In this document: one piece after another, positions 9,823-22,232 of the stretch
Layout of the letters: the number at the start of each line of letters is the position of its first letter
Position numbering within the stretch: position 1 is the stretch's first letter
Assembly: GCA_037157565.1 (NCBI GenBank)
Contig: JAZHRO010000013.1
Span: 112,730,001 to 112,794,000, forward strand
Source of the DNA: Thalassia testudinum
Taxonomy: Eukaryota; Streptophyta; Magnoliopsida; Alismatales; Hydrocharitaceae
Direction: 5' to 3'
DNA length: 64,000 nt
Translations under genes and position numbers: made by a program
The notes under the pieces: generated by a model
Databases searched by the model: none
Told to the model about the DNA's origin: nothing
What the model saw: only the letters and a program-made list of their open reading frames with translations

Positions 9823-12800
9823 TGTTAACGCACTTTCGTCGAGTTTGAAATACGTGTCATGGTATAATCAACAAAAGCAAATCGACATTTAAATTTATAA
9901 GCTCGAAAATCAAACGTAAGTTTGAGGTCGTTGTCAAGGAGCAAGTTTGGCAAATCAATTCACTAATTACAGTAATTAAGAATAATGATGCAGGTGAAAT
10001 CAATAATAAAAAATGATATTCAATGTAGAGCAAACTGTATCTCAAATGTCAAGGAGAAAATATAAAAAGAAAGGGTTAAAAATGATGGTTGAAACCACCA
10101 AATTAACCCTAGAAATTAAGCACTAATTCCCATAGTATTCAATCCATAAATATTTCAATAGTACCAGTGAATCAGATATCCACTTGAGGCTCAATGAATC
10201 CACAGTGATCTCAGAATAGAACCAAGTCAAGAACAAGGCCTTAAACGTCGAGTATGAGGCACAGACGCCTTATCTTCAAAGCACAAAGCCTTAATGATTA
10301 CGCAGTAACCATAGGATTTAAATGACCTGAATTGAGTTAGAACTTAGCATAATTGTAGCATAATTCATGCATTAGTAGCATATCTTTCATCTTTCCTTCT
10401 TTACTTAGATATTCATGAAATAATTTTATAATAATGTACTGATTAGTGTATTATTTGATTTGTAGGCAATAAAAGCTTTGGAGATGGCCTGAAGCTGGAC
10501 CTGAAGCAGGAAGAAGCTAGAGTTGCAGCAGAGCTGGAGCAGAAGCCTTGGAATAAAGCTACACAAGATGAAGATATAATGTAGGGAAGAGGTATACTAC
10601 ACTTCTTGTAAGATTGTAATGTGTGAATTGAATTATGAAGAACATAAGACCTTCCCACACCTACCCCTAGCCTTAGGACAACCCTAGATACTTTCCCAAA
10701 CCTTAGCCACCCTTACATTAGGTCACCTTAGCCTAAAACACCTCAAAACCCACATTCCAACCCACCTGTGGACATCTAGGTAGGATGCTAGACATCTAGG
10801 TTCCTTAGATAGCACTCACAGGACATAGAACCCAATCTACTGCAAAATTGGATATCCAGATAAGGTGTCAGACATCCAATTTCTGCAGAAATCCATGAAA
10901 GAACCTAAACTCCACACTAACTTAGAATTAAATGTCTAGACTAGAGACTTAGACTTCTGATTTTGAAGCATAAGTCGTCTGATCTTTAAATCAGATGTTT
11001 GGAACCCCTCTCCAGATGTTGTTTCTGGATTCAAGCCTAGATCTTGATTCCTAAGGTCCCTAAACCCAATCCTACACCTTATGAAACCTAAATTAAGGTA
11101 TCCTAAGCCTAGTACACTACCCTAAGACTCTCCTAAGAATTTAATTAAGTTCTCACTAAGCCCAATTGACTTGTATCTAAGTCAATTGTACTTTACCTAG
11201 TCAATTGGACTCGTAGAGTCCAATTAAGCTCAAATATCAACCAGCACAAGTCTAATTAGACTCAGTTAGAGTCCAATTGACTCAAGCCCAACCTAATTGA
11301 GAACTCACCCTCTCTCTCAATTACACACATATTGACCTAATTAAACTCAGTTAAGTTTAATTGGATCAATCACTTTAGCCATAGGTTAGATGAACCTATA
11401 TTTTAGAAACCTAATTAGACCTACCTTTTTAGGACCAACCTAGACCTAATTAGAAGTTGACCAAGTGGTCGACTTGACCACCTATTTGTGCACACTCACA
11501 CCCACACATTCACACACACACACACACACCCACTCGCCAACTCTAGAAAAAAATCTAGAATGGCTACACATGGTCATTCTTAGATCCACAAAATGTGGAT
11601 CTCAGAAGACCTATTTTTAGACCTATGGTTGGCCACTCTAGAGAAGTCTAGAGACTTCTCTTGAGAGAACCTTGGTCGTCCAAGAAGCCAATTTATGGAC
11701 TGGGTTGGACGGCCATGCACCCATATCTTGGATGCCATCTCCACTTCCAACCCCATTGGCGAGCTCCTCCACCATCAAGCCCCATTCACCTTCACATCCA
11801 AGATCCAAGAGTCCTCCACCACCTTCTCAAGAGGCCACCCAACCACCTTGGCCATTCCTCTCTTCCCTCCTACCAACTCAAGCCACACGGCCATTGGAGA
11901 CCACCTCTGATGCCCGATTTCACTCTTAGCGTAGTTGTTCTTCATATTTTGATTCTTGCATTATTTTCGTGCTAATAGTATTGTAATATCTTGATACTAG
12001 AATGCACGCATAATCTTTCTGAGATCCATGCATGCATTTCTTTTTTGATAGCTTAGTAGATTTCAATTTCCATGTACAAGCATCCCTCAAGAAATGATTG
12101 TAATGACACTATTTTGAGGAAATAAAATCAACAAGTTGCCTACTTCATGTCTTTATTGCAATCAAGATGTTGATTCCTGGAAACATAAATGATCATGTGA
12201 TTGATGCTTTCTCTATTAACAACCATAGTGAAGTAAGAATCGTGTGGACAAGTACCCACACTTTCACATTTATCGTTTATTTGACACACGCACATGTAGT
12301 AAGGGTTAACAACATGACTGGCAAAACTTACATTCGCAGGGTTGAAATTGATGTACAATTTTAAGAAAGCAAAGAAGAAAATCAATAAATTAAGAATCAA
12401 TTTCAACATTATCTGCCTCCCTAAGATTGACTGGGACTCACTGTCTCGTTATTAAGTTTTGTTTGAATCATAATTCATGCTAAACTATGACATTTTGTAA
12501 TCAAATATGCATTTTACGACTTTCAACACTCATCTTAAGAGACAAATCTCAGCAGGAGCTAAGTGTTGAGTGAGGGGGGACACTAATCTCAATGTGCTAC
12601 AGTGCAAAACCCCCTCCCTCCTCTTTAGATCTCTCTCTTTCTCTCAAACTAGACTCGTATGAACAATAACCAAGTAAATGGGTCGGAACCTAGACTAGCA
12701 ATGTGTAAGCGCGAGAGAGGGCATGTGCATATGCACGTGTCAGGGACCTCATCCCTACGCTCTCGGAGGCAACGAGATGAGGGCACGAAATCAATTTATC

Positions 12801-14646
12801 TACCTTCATGAGCTTTCCTACACATGATGTGGGACTATAAGTCTTGCTTCCATCCACATAGAGCTACAAATGAAGTTAGTGTTCAATCGAGCTACAGGTT
12901 CATTGCCCTTCTTCAATCGTGAGTCCATGTGGCTTTGCGAGGTCAAGCTGCGTTTGCAGGGATTGGAATCAAGGTCAGCAGTGCTTGATCGACGGAGAGT
13001 GACGGCGAAGATGAAGCTCACCAGTGACGGTACCTAACACACAAGATATGGGATAAAAGCCCAAATTAAAAGGCTTAGAGGTATCATCGTAGCATGACGA
13101 ACATGATGGTGGCGGTGATTTAGTGTTTTGTGGAGTGTGATGCTTTGACGACGGCTGTGAATGGGTGTGCTTGGTGAGGTGAAAGAGAGTGTGTTTCATG
13201 AAATTGATTGAGGGTTTTGATGGAGGAGGTGTGGCAGAGGTTTTGGAGGTGGTCGCGAGTGGATTGGAGGTTTGTGGTGCTAGTTCGAGCTCACTGGAGC
13301 TCATGCCAAACATGGGGAAGATGATGGGGGTGAGGGTGGTCTCATGGAAAAACCTAGAGTCTAAGGATGTAGAAGTGATCTAGAGATAGTGAGGGAGAGA
13401 GTCGGGAATTTAGTGAGGTGAGAGAGGTCGAGATGCGTCCGGCATTTACCGACCGGATGTGAAGACGAAGGTGGAGTCCGGTGAGGGAGGACGGTGACGA
13501 TGAAGGCAGAAAAGCCTCCTTTTATGGTTGGGGAGGAGTGAAAGAGAGAGAGGAGGAAGGAGATCCATACAAATTGGCAGTTGGACGGCCAAATGAAGGT
13601 AGCTAAGGAGGTCGCCGGGGCCAAGCCAGAGTATGTCCAGAGAAGGAGGGTATTTCTCGGTCGATTCTTGGTTGAGAAAGCTAGGATCTTGAGGGGTTTA
13701 AATAAAATATCTTTTGCCCCTCAACGAGTCAATTCAAGCAAGTTCATCTTGCTTCAAGGTTGGTTTGTAAACTTTGAATTTCCAAGCTTTTCTAGCTAGA
13801 TTTTGTCCTTGGTTGATCTAAAGACATGGCCTAACTTGTAGAGAATTAACTTAGGAATAATCTCTCTAAGTTTGGAGAAATTTGGGCGAAGATCGAGCGA
13901 GAAATCTTTTCTCAAAGTTGGTGGTGGAGGTTTCGTTCACACCCATGGCAATAGGGACTGGATTGCAAGAATAATGAGGAAATTAAGGACCTATTCGCAA
14001 TAAAATTGAAACTTACGGTTTAAGTAAGAGAAATGAAGATTTTAGGGACTAAATTACAAATTGGGTCAAGAAGAACTTTGATTGGGCCTAAATTTTGGGT
14101 ATATCCTAATTTGGGCCCAAGGAATCTAATGGTGAACTTGGACTTGAGTTTTGATCACGTTTGCCTAGGTAAATTGCAGAGAAGCCCAAATGAGGGTAAA
14201 TTCTCGTTTAAAACTCTATTTTCTGTCAAAATGGGTTCAAATAGCCAAAACAAAGGTAGAAAACCTCTTAAAATATTTTTATATGAATTTTAAGATTTTT
14301 AAGTTAATTTAATCCTAAATTAACCCTCTTTAATTGAAGTGGGGCTGATAATTAAGGTTTTGGTACTATTTTCACCCTCGAAATGCGTGAAACCCTGTTT
14401 CAGTCATTGTGGACCCACTTTTTAGACTTTTATGCTCAATTGACCTTTAATTAACCCCTAAATGACCCCATGGTTATTCTACATTTGTGATGTGCTGTTA
14501 AAATTGCAGACTTAACCATATTTCCTTGCTTTCTCCTCAAATCAGAATATTGCGGAGTTGTGACCCTCAGATGATTAGGTAGGAGCATTTATCCCTTAAA
14601 CCTAACTAATTGTGGCTATTTATGGCCTATGATGGTGTTACCATCA
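9823..14646 (-). mobile_element. Solo LTR Y (minus), itself interrupted by LTR X
   Basis: On the minus strand it starts TGATGGTAAC (from 14646) and ends GCGTTAACA (at 9823). It is flanked by the perfect 5-bp duplication CTTGG (9818-9822 and 14647-14651). Both sides of the host element rejoin as in D (AAGTCCT.. then GCTAATAAATT). Without X it is about 2.58 kb, long for an LTR. A TATA-like CATAAAAGG lies at about 13514-13522 (minus). The long Ser/Pro-rich ORF at 12975-13313 (minus) has no recognisable domain. No coding region, primer site or second LTR is present, so this is a solo LTR left by LTR-LTR recombination. Confidence 0.8.
10295..12533 (+). mobile_element. Solo LTR X (plus), nested in Y
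   Basis: It starts TGATTACGCA and ends near CAACACTCA. CTTAA flanks it (10290-10294 and 12534-12538), with one extra T at the right junction. A second copy, X' (16547-18797), lies in the opposite direction in E1's 3' LTR, so this is a distinct LTR family. It holds clusters of AGTCCAATT/AATTGGACT inverted pairs (about 11150-11370), repeats of GGATGTC/GACATCC type (about 10760-11040) and a CA microsatellite (about 11513-11530). It has no ORF of substance. It is the most deeply nested piece in the window. Confidence 0.75.
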
Positions 14647-15627
14647 CTTGGCTAATAAATTAGGGTGATAAGTATGCGACTTATCAACTTGCCCTCTGAT
14701 TTGAGGGGAATCTAAGTTTAAAGTATCTGCATACTATTTGCATTGACTCACTTCTCGGCTGTTTTAATAGAAATTAAGTACCTAATGAACTTTCTAGGTT
14801 GGTATGGCTGGCAAGTTATCATGGGTTTGACTCCCCATTGGCTAGTTGTCCAGAACCTAGCCATAAGACCATTCTCTTTCTACTACCTTTAATTAAATCT
14901 TAGATCAGGGAAGCCACCTACTCAGAAAAAGAAAAAATAATACTCAAAAAGAAAATAAAAAAAAGAAAAAGGAGAAAGAAAAAAAAAGGCACACTTCATT
15001 GCACGAGTATGGTTGGCAAGTTGTCGTGGGTTGGATGCCCCATTGGCCGTTTGTCTAGAGCCCAACTCACAAAATGCACAAATAATTCCCAAACACTTAA
15101 GGAAGTAGGGAAGTAGAATAAATCTGGGAGATATACACTGGGTTCACCCTTGTGTTGACCCCATAAAAAATAAAAGTAGGAAGAAAGCTATCGTCGAATA
15201 GATACACCTTTAGGTAGAAATTTTTTGTTTAGGATCACCTAAGGTCGTAGAAACCTGAAGTCCATTCTAACAGCCAGTTAGTGAGTCTATCACTTTTTCA
15301 AAAATAAGATCCTTATAACTTAAGGTTCTTTTCGAGTCTTGAGTGGGTTTGGTAGCCATAGAAAGCTGCCCCAAAACTCTAAACTCAAAAATCCAAAAAA
15401 TTAGAAAAGATGAAAAAAGAGAAAAAAAGATGGATTTGCTTTTGTATGGAATAAGGTGAGGACTTGGGTAGTTTACATTTTAGCAGGCACCTGGGTGCTG
15501 TTGAGTCGTTGTAATTAGGTCCTGAGTAGAAATTTCCTTTTGTTGATTAACAACTTACGCCTAAGTAACCGGAACCTAATTTTGTCTTATACATAACATT
15601 TAGTTTTACAAGGTACTAGCAAAAGAT
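14647..15627 (+). other. 3' noncoding region of the E1/B body, second part
   Basis: After the right CTTGG copy the element body resumes as in D 50236-51189 and E4 35765-36715. It has A-rich tracts (about 14920-14990, 15400-15430), a repeated segment built on GGCAAGTT..CCCATTGGC..GTTGTCCAGA (14808-14852 and 15013-15062), and the conserved hairpin at 14666. There is no ORF, and nothing env-like is seen. Confidence 0.7.
14666..14686 (+). promoter_or_regulatory. Conserved 3' hairpin
   Basis: TGATAAGT, loop ATGCG, ACTTATCA: a perfect 8-bp stem. The same stem with other loop bases occurs at the same place in E4 (35777) and D (50254). Confidence 0.65.
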
Positions 15628-15640
15628 AGGCGTGGGGGTG
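15628..15640 (+). other. Polypurine tract of E1
   Basis: AGGCGTGGGGGTG lies directly before the 3' LTR, after the family-typical ACTAGCAAAAGAT. It is the primer site for plus-strand cDNA. Confidence 0.85.
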
Positions 15641-16166
15641 TGATGTAGACACATTTACTTACCTTAAATTACCTATTTATGCATGTTCCTAAGATCATAG
15701 ATGCATTTGACATTGTAAATAATGCATACATTCATTACATTGAATTTAGGATAACTTGTGTAAATTGTATACTAATTCATGTATTATTGTGGCCATGAGA
15801 CAAGGAGATATATTTTGGAGCTTCAAATGAAGAATCCAACCATACGGATGGATCCAGATTGACGATTGTAGCCTATTAGCACCAAAATTGGTCCAATCCG
15901 ACATCCATAGCATCCTCTATGAGCATCTGAAGATGGACGGCCCAGATAGCGCCATGTGGTGCCATCTAGATTGCCCATGGCTGCCCAAGGTCACCGTCCA
16001 TTCTCTAAGGCACCATCAACATGTGCTGTGGACCGTTGGATCTTCATCCAACGACCATATGCATGCCTTCACATATCTGAAGAGATCGCCAATTTTAGAT
16101 GTTGACTATTGGATCTCCATCCAATGGTCGAGATCTCGCGCAGCCACAATCCTACACTCGACCATC

Positions 16167-16236
16167 CCACAATGTATGACATTGGTCGAGCATGCCTCTC
16201 CTAAACTCGCAATGCGAGTTTGAAACCCGCCATTGC
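16167..16236 (+). promoter_or_regulatory. tRNA-like module (box A/box B) in U3 of LTR-A'
   Basis: The box-A-like TATGACATTGG (16175-16185) is followed, 30 bases on, by the box-B-like GAGTTTGAAACCC (16216-16228). This is the spacing of a tRNA gene. No intact cloverleaf is seen. Confidence 0.5.
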
Positions 16237-16546
16237 CTCCAATTCGCAATGGCAATGAGGCGGTCCATTAGACCACTCGATCGCGATCAGGTAGCAATGA
16301 AGGTGACACGTGGCAATGCAGATCTTCGCGGATGCACCCAGGAGTGACACGCGCAATCACATGAGCTTGGGGCACGATTTCTAAGTGCGCGTGATGCTTG
16401 ATCGTGGCCACTCATCATGCATCTGATAATGGAGACTAGCCTCGTGCGATGCAACAGTGCACGCACAGCTGCACACATGCATGCTGTGAGTGCTACATAC
16501 GATGTACGAGAGTTTTACGTGAGTGCATGCCTTCTGCGTGGCTGTT

Positions 16547-18797
16547 TGTGTGTCAGAAATCTCGAAATTGATGGAAAACATCATAGTATAGTCGGAAAAT
16601 CCAATTCAAACAAAAATTATGTAACGAGATGGTAAGTCCTGGTTGATCTCAGGGAGGCATTTACAAATGAAATTGATTTGATTTTTCTATCAACTTAAAA
16701 TTGCAGTCCAATGTTTAAAATACGAATATAGGATTCACTGGTTGCGTTGTTAACTCGTAAGACGTGCGCATGAGTCAAAAATAATATAAACGTGAAGGTA
16801 TGAGTATTGGTGTACACTATCTTAACTATGCGATCGCAACCCACAAAACATTCGTTAATCGTTAAATCCTCTATATCTCCCGAAACAGACATTTTAGTTG
16901 CAACAAGATAAGAATATAAAGCAGGCAACTGATGATTGCAATATAGATAGATGAATCAGATATCAGGCAACTGGTGATTTCATTTCCTCAAAAATAGAGT
17001 CATTACAATCACATGCAGAGGAATGCTTGTACAGGAAAGCTTGAAAATACTATTCTAACTATCAAAAAAGTTATGCATGCACGGATCTATGGAAGATTAT
17101 GCATGCATACATCAAGGTAGAGGATTAATACTTTTACTAATAGAAAATAATGCAAGAATTAATCTATGAAGAACTTTAAATCTATCTAATAGAACTCAGA
17201 ACATTGGAGGTGGTCTCCAATGGCTGTGTGGCCTGAGGTGGTGGAATGGGAAAGAGGGATGGCCAAGGTGGTTGGTTGGCCTCTTGAGAGGGTGGCGAAG
17301 GTGCTCTAGCCCTTGGACATGAAAGTGGTGATGATGGAAGTATGGAGCTCATGGAGAGTGTGTGCACATGAATGGAATCCAAGAACTAGATGGGGGTTCA
17401 TGGCTGTCCATGATGGTCTTTAAATAGACCAAGGGATTGACCCTCTAGAGAAGTGTGGAATTCTCTAGAAGTGCCTTTCATGTGGCTGGCCAACCCATTT
17501 GAAATGGGTCTTCTAGATCAACATTTCATCGAAATGGTTGTGGACTCCTTGAAAGACTATTTTTAGTTTTTCAAGGTGGCGCCACTTGGAGACCATTCTA
17601 GAGAACTCTAGAGTGGGTGGCCAAGTGGTGGTGTGTGTGGGTGTGTGCATGAGTATGTGGGTGTGGCTAGTTGGTTTAGGTCGATCCTATAGGTCTAGGT
17701 GATTGGGTTTAAGTAGGTTTCTAGAAATAGGGTTGTAAACTATAATACTAAAGTGATAAGTGCAATTAAACTTATCCTAAGTTTAATTCAGTGGATGTGT
17801 ACATAATTGGGAGAGGAAGTTCCCAATTAGGTTAGGCTTGAGTCAATTGGATTCTCACTGAGTCCAATTAAACTTGTGTTGGTTGAGGTTTGAGATCAAT
17901 TGGACTCTATGAGTCCAATTGACTAAGTGAAGTGTAATTGACTTAGAACCAAGTCAATTGGGTTTAGTGAGAACCTAATTAGGTACTTAAGAGGGTCTTA
18001 GGGTAGTGTACTAGGCACATTAATTTAGGTTCCTTAAGGTGTAGAATTGGATTTAGGGGCTTAGGAAATCAAAATCTAGGCTTGATTTCAAAAGCAATAA
18101 CTGGAGAGGGTTTCCATATGTCTGATTTAATAATCAGACAACTTATACTTCAAAATCAAAAGTCCAAGTCTCTGTTCTAGACGTCCAATGTTGAGTCAAG
18201 GTGAATTTGACGTTCTATCTTGGAATTCTATAGAAATTGGATGTCTGAAACCTTTTCTAGATGTCCAATATTCCAGCAAAATTGGGTTCTGGCTCTGCAG
18301 GTGGTGTCTAAGGGTCCTGGATGTCCGACAACCTATCTGGACATCCAAATATGGGTTGAAATAAGGGTTTTTAGGTGTTCTTGGTTGAGGTGACCTAATC
18401 TAAGGATGGCTAGGGTTTAGGAAGGTCTCTAGAGCTATCCTAAGGCTAGGAAAGGTTTTATGTTCATAATTTAATTCATGCATTAAAATTCTACTAGTAA
18501 GGTAGTATACCACATCCCTACATTATGTCTTCATCTTTATTCCAGGGCTTCTACTCCAACTCTGCTACATCTCTATCTTCCTCCTTTCTTCAGTTCCAGC
18601 TTCAAGCCATCTCCTAAGCTTCTTATTGCCTACAATCCAAATAATAAACTAATCATTACATTATTACATTATTTCCTGGCTATTTAAGTAAAGCAGAAAA
18701 GATGCAATGTATGCTATTTATGTATGAATTACACTACAATTATGCTAAGCTCTAATTTAATTTAGGTCATTTAAGTCCTATGATTACTACACAATCA
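16547..18797 (-). mobile_element. Solo LTR X' (minus), nested in LTR-A'
   Basis: Second copy of LTR X in the opposite orientation. On the minus strand it starts TGATTGTGTAG and ends CTGACACACA. LTR-A sequence resumes after it with ATCATCAATGCTGAG, as in LTR-A at 1579-1593. The flanks (CTGTT and ACGAT) no longer match as a duplication, so this insertion looks old. It has the same AGTCCAATT-type inverted clusters as X (about 17770-17970 here). No coding capacity. Confidence 0.75.
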
Positions 18798-19537
18798 ACG
18801 ATCATCAATGCTGAGTGCAACCAAGTCATTTGCCACATGCTCCCATTCACCTATCAATACCCCCATAGCTGCCATTCTTCCTCTTGATCTCTTCCTCTTC
18901 TTCCCATACCTCCTCCAAAGCTCTAAGGAGTTGGTCCTAAGCCCAAGATACTCCTTTAGAGTAGAAAAGTAAAAATGTTTTCCCTCTTCTCACCCTTTTC
19001 GTGGAGCATCCTGTGGCTACCCTCTCACCTCGATCCGGAAGTAGACCCTCACCGCGATGTCGTCTTGTCCCACCCTCATCCTCTGGCTTCATTCTTCTTG
19101 TCCAGCCTCTCACCACCTTCATCCAGGTGCCATCAAAGTGAGTCATCTTCTAAGCAACCGTCGAGGGGGATTCTTCTCACCCCTCTCTATCTTTTATTCT
19201 ATTTCTACTGTAGTTTTAATTTCTTACTTGTAGCAAACTCTGGTTAGATATATATTGATATTCTCTCTCACTCTCTCTCTCTCTTTCTTATTTTGCAAGT
19301 AGATTAGCTAGATATTATCGACCTGATCTCTTTCCTTATAAAATACCAAGAAAATTACATAAGATAAAAACACTAAAAAAATAAATACAAACAAACATGG
19401 ATTTACGAAACTAAATGTTCACTTCCTTGTGCTCGACTCGAGGCTTACCTTGAGCTTCGGTTATAAATTTTATTTGGTAGCAAGATTTCAACATATACTA
19501 CGATGAGTATTTTCCACGTTCGATTTCTCGCCAACCA

Positions 19538-20023
19538 ACAGGAAACCCTGTCATCTTCCCATAAAACTTGAGCACAAAGCATATTGGACCATCAAAAATT
19601 ATACTTTGGACTTAAAGAAGGCTGATGATTACAGAAGATTGCAAATTTTCAAGCTAGATGGATTAAGGAATGAATCCTAAGAAAGCTCGAGGATATATAA
19701 GGACAAACTCAAGGCCTTCCATGACCGCCACATTCGCAAGAAAATCTCACCCTGGTCAAAATGTCCTTCTCATTGACTCTAGACTCAAACTCTTCCTAGG
19801 GAAGCTTAGATCCAAGTGGATTGGACCTTTTATCATTGAGAGAGTATTTGACAATGGAGATATTGAGATCACTAAGATTGGCAAATCTAAACCCTTCACC
19901 GTCAATGGACAGAGACTAAAACCCTTTACTGAGCCTCAAGATCTCAGACTTGTCAATTCTATCATTACGCTCCTCTATTTTAAACCTACTTCTAACACTT
20001 CTATTGGGTTTGCACTTAGCTGA
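19538..20023 (+). pseudogene. E0 integrase, C-terminal part
   Basis: After the right flank of E1 the integrase frame resumes with KPCHLP at about 19543, exactly where the left part stopped at FRLVYG. It continues through the GPFIIERVF and VNGQRLKPF motifs typical of the C-terminal domain of Athila-type integrases. It has a TAA at about 19561 and another stop before 19670. The last 117 codons (19670-20023) are open and end in TGA at 20021-20023. No chromodomain is present. The product would have been the end of the pol polyprotein. Confidence 0.9.
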
Positions 20024-21140
20024 AAGCGTGAAACTTAGCAACACTTGTATATAACTGTTTTATCGTTCCTTATTTTTCCTTTATTTCTTTCGTGTCTATC
20101 CTTGAATTTTTAGTTTGCATGCAAAGTGACATTTGTCCTACATTTCACTACTTTGCCCGACTTTCCACTCTGATGTATATCAGACTTGAAATCATCTGCA
20201 TAGAGATTTTATCTCCTCATTTCGGCTTCCTTCTGGCACCATCCTAAGTTAGTGAAAAGCAGAGCATGCATTTGCATCCACCCTAATTATTCAATGAGGA
20301 CATTGCATTATTTAAGCATGCAGGGTGTAAATGGTGAAATCATTTACTAAAAATGCAATTATAGACACACCATTAGTATATATAGATAGTATAATTGAAA
20401 AAATACAAAAAAATTTAAAGTTTCTGAAAAATTTTGAAAGCTAAAAATTATTACAAAACAAAAACAAAAAAAATGTGAAAAACAAAAATTTCAAAAATAG
20501 AATAAGGGATCCTACATGCATTCACTATTGAAGGGGGAACTCCAGAAAATTTTTTGAGAAAAGAATTTAAAAGCTTTTATATGTGTTTAATTATGATCTT
20601 ATAGCTGAACCAAAAATATAATAAGTGTTTATGGACATTCAACCTTTGCTAGTTAGACTTTCCGAGCCACAAAAGCTTGATTCACACAGGCTTTGGCTTA
20701 ATACACTTAAGTATTGACAAGATAGACCAAGATCTCTACTAACTCTAGACATATTCCTGTACCTAAGTCACCAATATAGGATTCATTGGTTTGCTTTTGC
20801 TTGGGGTTCTAACTAACTTCGGTTTAAACTACGTAGAGTCGGGAAAGACTAGATGAATTTAAGATTCAAACCTAGTGTTCATTAGGGAAGGTGGAGTCCT
20901 TACATGTGCGTACAGGTAGTCTCTTTGTCTCAATCTTTAGTCTTGTGTTTAGGAGAAGGCTCTTTCCACCAAAGTACTCACCCACCAAATAAGTGTGCTC
21001 TACCAAATAAAGTTGTAGGAGATATACTAACATTTGCTTTCAGAAAAAGAAAAAAATCAGAAAAATGAGAAAAAGCAAAAAAGAAAAAAATTGAAAAATT
21101 GAAAAGGAATAGAACCAGGATATTCTTTTGAATTAGTCAG
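20024..21140 (+). other. 3' noncoding region of E0, left part
   Basis: No ORF. It carries the family-wide AATGAGGACATTGCATTA motif followed by a weak internal polypurine-like AAGCATGCAGGGTG (about 20319-20332), then A-rich tracts (20400-20510, 21045-21110). It stops at GTCAG (21136-21140), where Z begins. The region resumes at 43252. Confidence 0.7.
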
Positions 21141-21974
21141 TGTGCGCTGTGAAATGCATTAAAAGATTTTTGTATCGTTGTAGTTACGAATTATAGTGAA
21201 ATAAATAAATTTATAAATATTTAAGTAAGTACCGAGTCATTCGCAAGGAGGCAAAACACGATTTTCAATGCCTTTCGTATTAACTAAACAGAGATCAGAT
21301 ATTTAGAAAATCAGATTTCTTTTACTACTTGGAAACAGTTTTCAAACTAGGAATTAAAACAACTATGCTAGAGAATAAAGAGAAAGAAAAGTAGATGAAG
21401 GACGTCATCACTTGTGGGATGCTTGTGCAAAGTTCGGCAGCACTTCATATCCAGAGCATTTAGAGGAAGGCCAGAGAGAAGTTGTAGAGAGGGAGAGGTT
21501 GGAGATGTGTCTGGTGGGAGTTGCGATGCCTCCAGATGGAGGTTGTGGCATCCTTTTAATAGCCAAAATGAGGGGCAAAGATGACATTCAAGTCCCAATT
21601 TCCTGTAACACCCTTGGAGCCATCAGATCTGTCGATTGAGAGATCAACGGACCAAATCGCAACTCAAAGTAGCCTCCAAAACACCTTCGATGTGCGCGTT
21701 ACACTGGATGCTACCACGTGGTGGCCACTCGACTGCTGGATCACGATTACGTGCACTGCTCGCGCTCCTCAGACATGCAGACGTGCTTTCATTTTTAGCC
21801 ATCTGATCGCCTCTGTCCCCATGTACAATAGGGCATTGGTTCGGGCATTCAACCGCACATGCATTCGGCTGCCTCATCTACCGTGCCTATACGTGCCACG
21901 CAGTCGCGTCCTCGCCGCTCGATTTGATCCGATGGCTTGAATTTGCATGAGTGCCACCCCCTCATCAACTTTGT

Positions 21975-22045
21975 GCTGAGCGCGATTCGAACACCCATCG
22001 CTCATTAGTGTACGGAAGCATTAACCAACATGCTATGCATGCGTT
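21975..22045 (-). promoter_or_regulatory. tRNA-like module in U3 of Z1
   Basis: On the minus strand, TAGCATGTTGG (box A-like, 22025-22035) is followed 30 bases later by GTGTTCGAATCGC (box B-like, around 21982-21994). Confidence 0.5.
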
Positions 22046-22232
22046 TATGTTGCAGTTTTTATTTTGTGCACGGTTACCCTCAGCCGTTGGATGAAGATCC
22101 AACAGCTAAGATGTGTTCTTCTTTGATAAGGGGTGCACAGAGAAGATGACGTGGCTCCTTTGTGGCCATTAGATGAAGATCCAATGGCCCACATTTGTCC
22201 TTCAGTAGTTGGGGTGTAGTGATGGCTGCTGG

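Larger units (their letters stand above)
787..19537 (+). mobile_element. E1, non-autonomous Athila-type LTR element with nested insertions
   Basis: E1 starts TGATGTAGAC at 787 and ends CCAACCA at 19537. Its ends belong to the same LTR subfamily: the last 70 bases of LTR-A (to 2301) and of the 3' LTR (to 19537) match closely. It sits inside the E0 integrase. The left flank is ATGGG (782-786) and the right flank ACAGG (19538-19542), a 5-bp duplication with two changes. The integrase frame resumes exactly after it. No gag, protease, RT or integrase of its own is present. Inside are LTR-B, a composite insert, solo LTR Y carrying X, and X' within the 3' LTR. The order LTR-A, leader, LTR-B, leader, body, LTR-A' shows that this is a rearranged element, not a simple two-LTR copy. 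Confidence 0.88.
15641..19537 (+). repeat. 3' LTR of E1 (LTR-A'), split by X'
   Basis: It starts TGATGTAGAC and ends CCAACCA. Without the 2.25-kb insert it is about 1.65 kb. CACGTG lies at 16307-16312, and a decayed G-box palindrome (CATGTG) at about 15954. The TATA region that reads TATAAATAA in LTR-A is CTATCAATAC here (about 18851), so it is probably dead. It keeps a complete tRNA-like module that LTR-A has lost. A CT run lies at about 19262-19292. Confidence 0.88.

Noticed and set aside
12975..13313. 112-codon Ser/Pro/Thr-rich ORF (minus)
   Set aside because: Lies inside solo LTR Y, with no domain and no conserved partner. LTR composition explains it.
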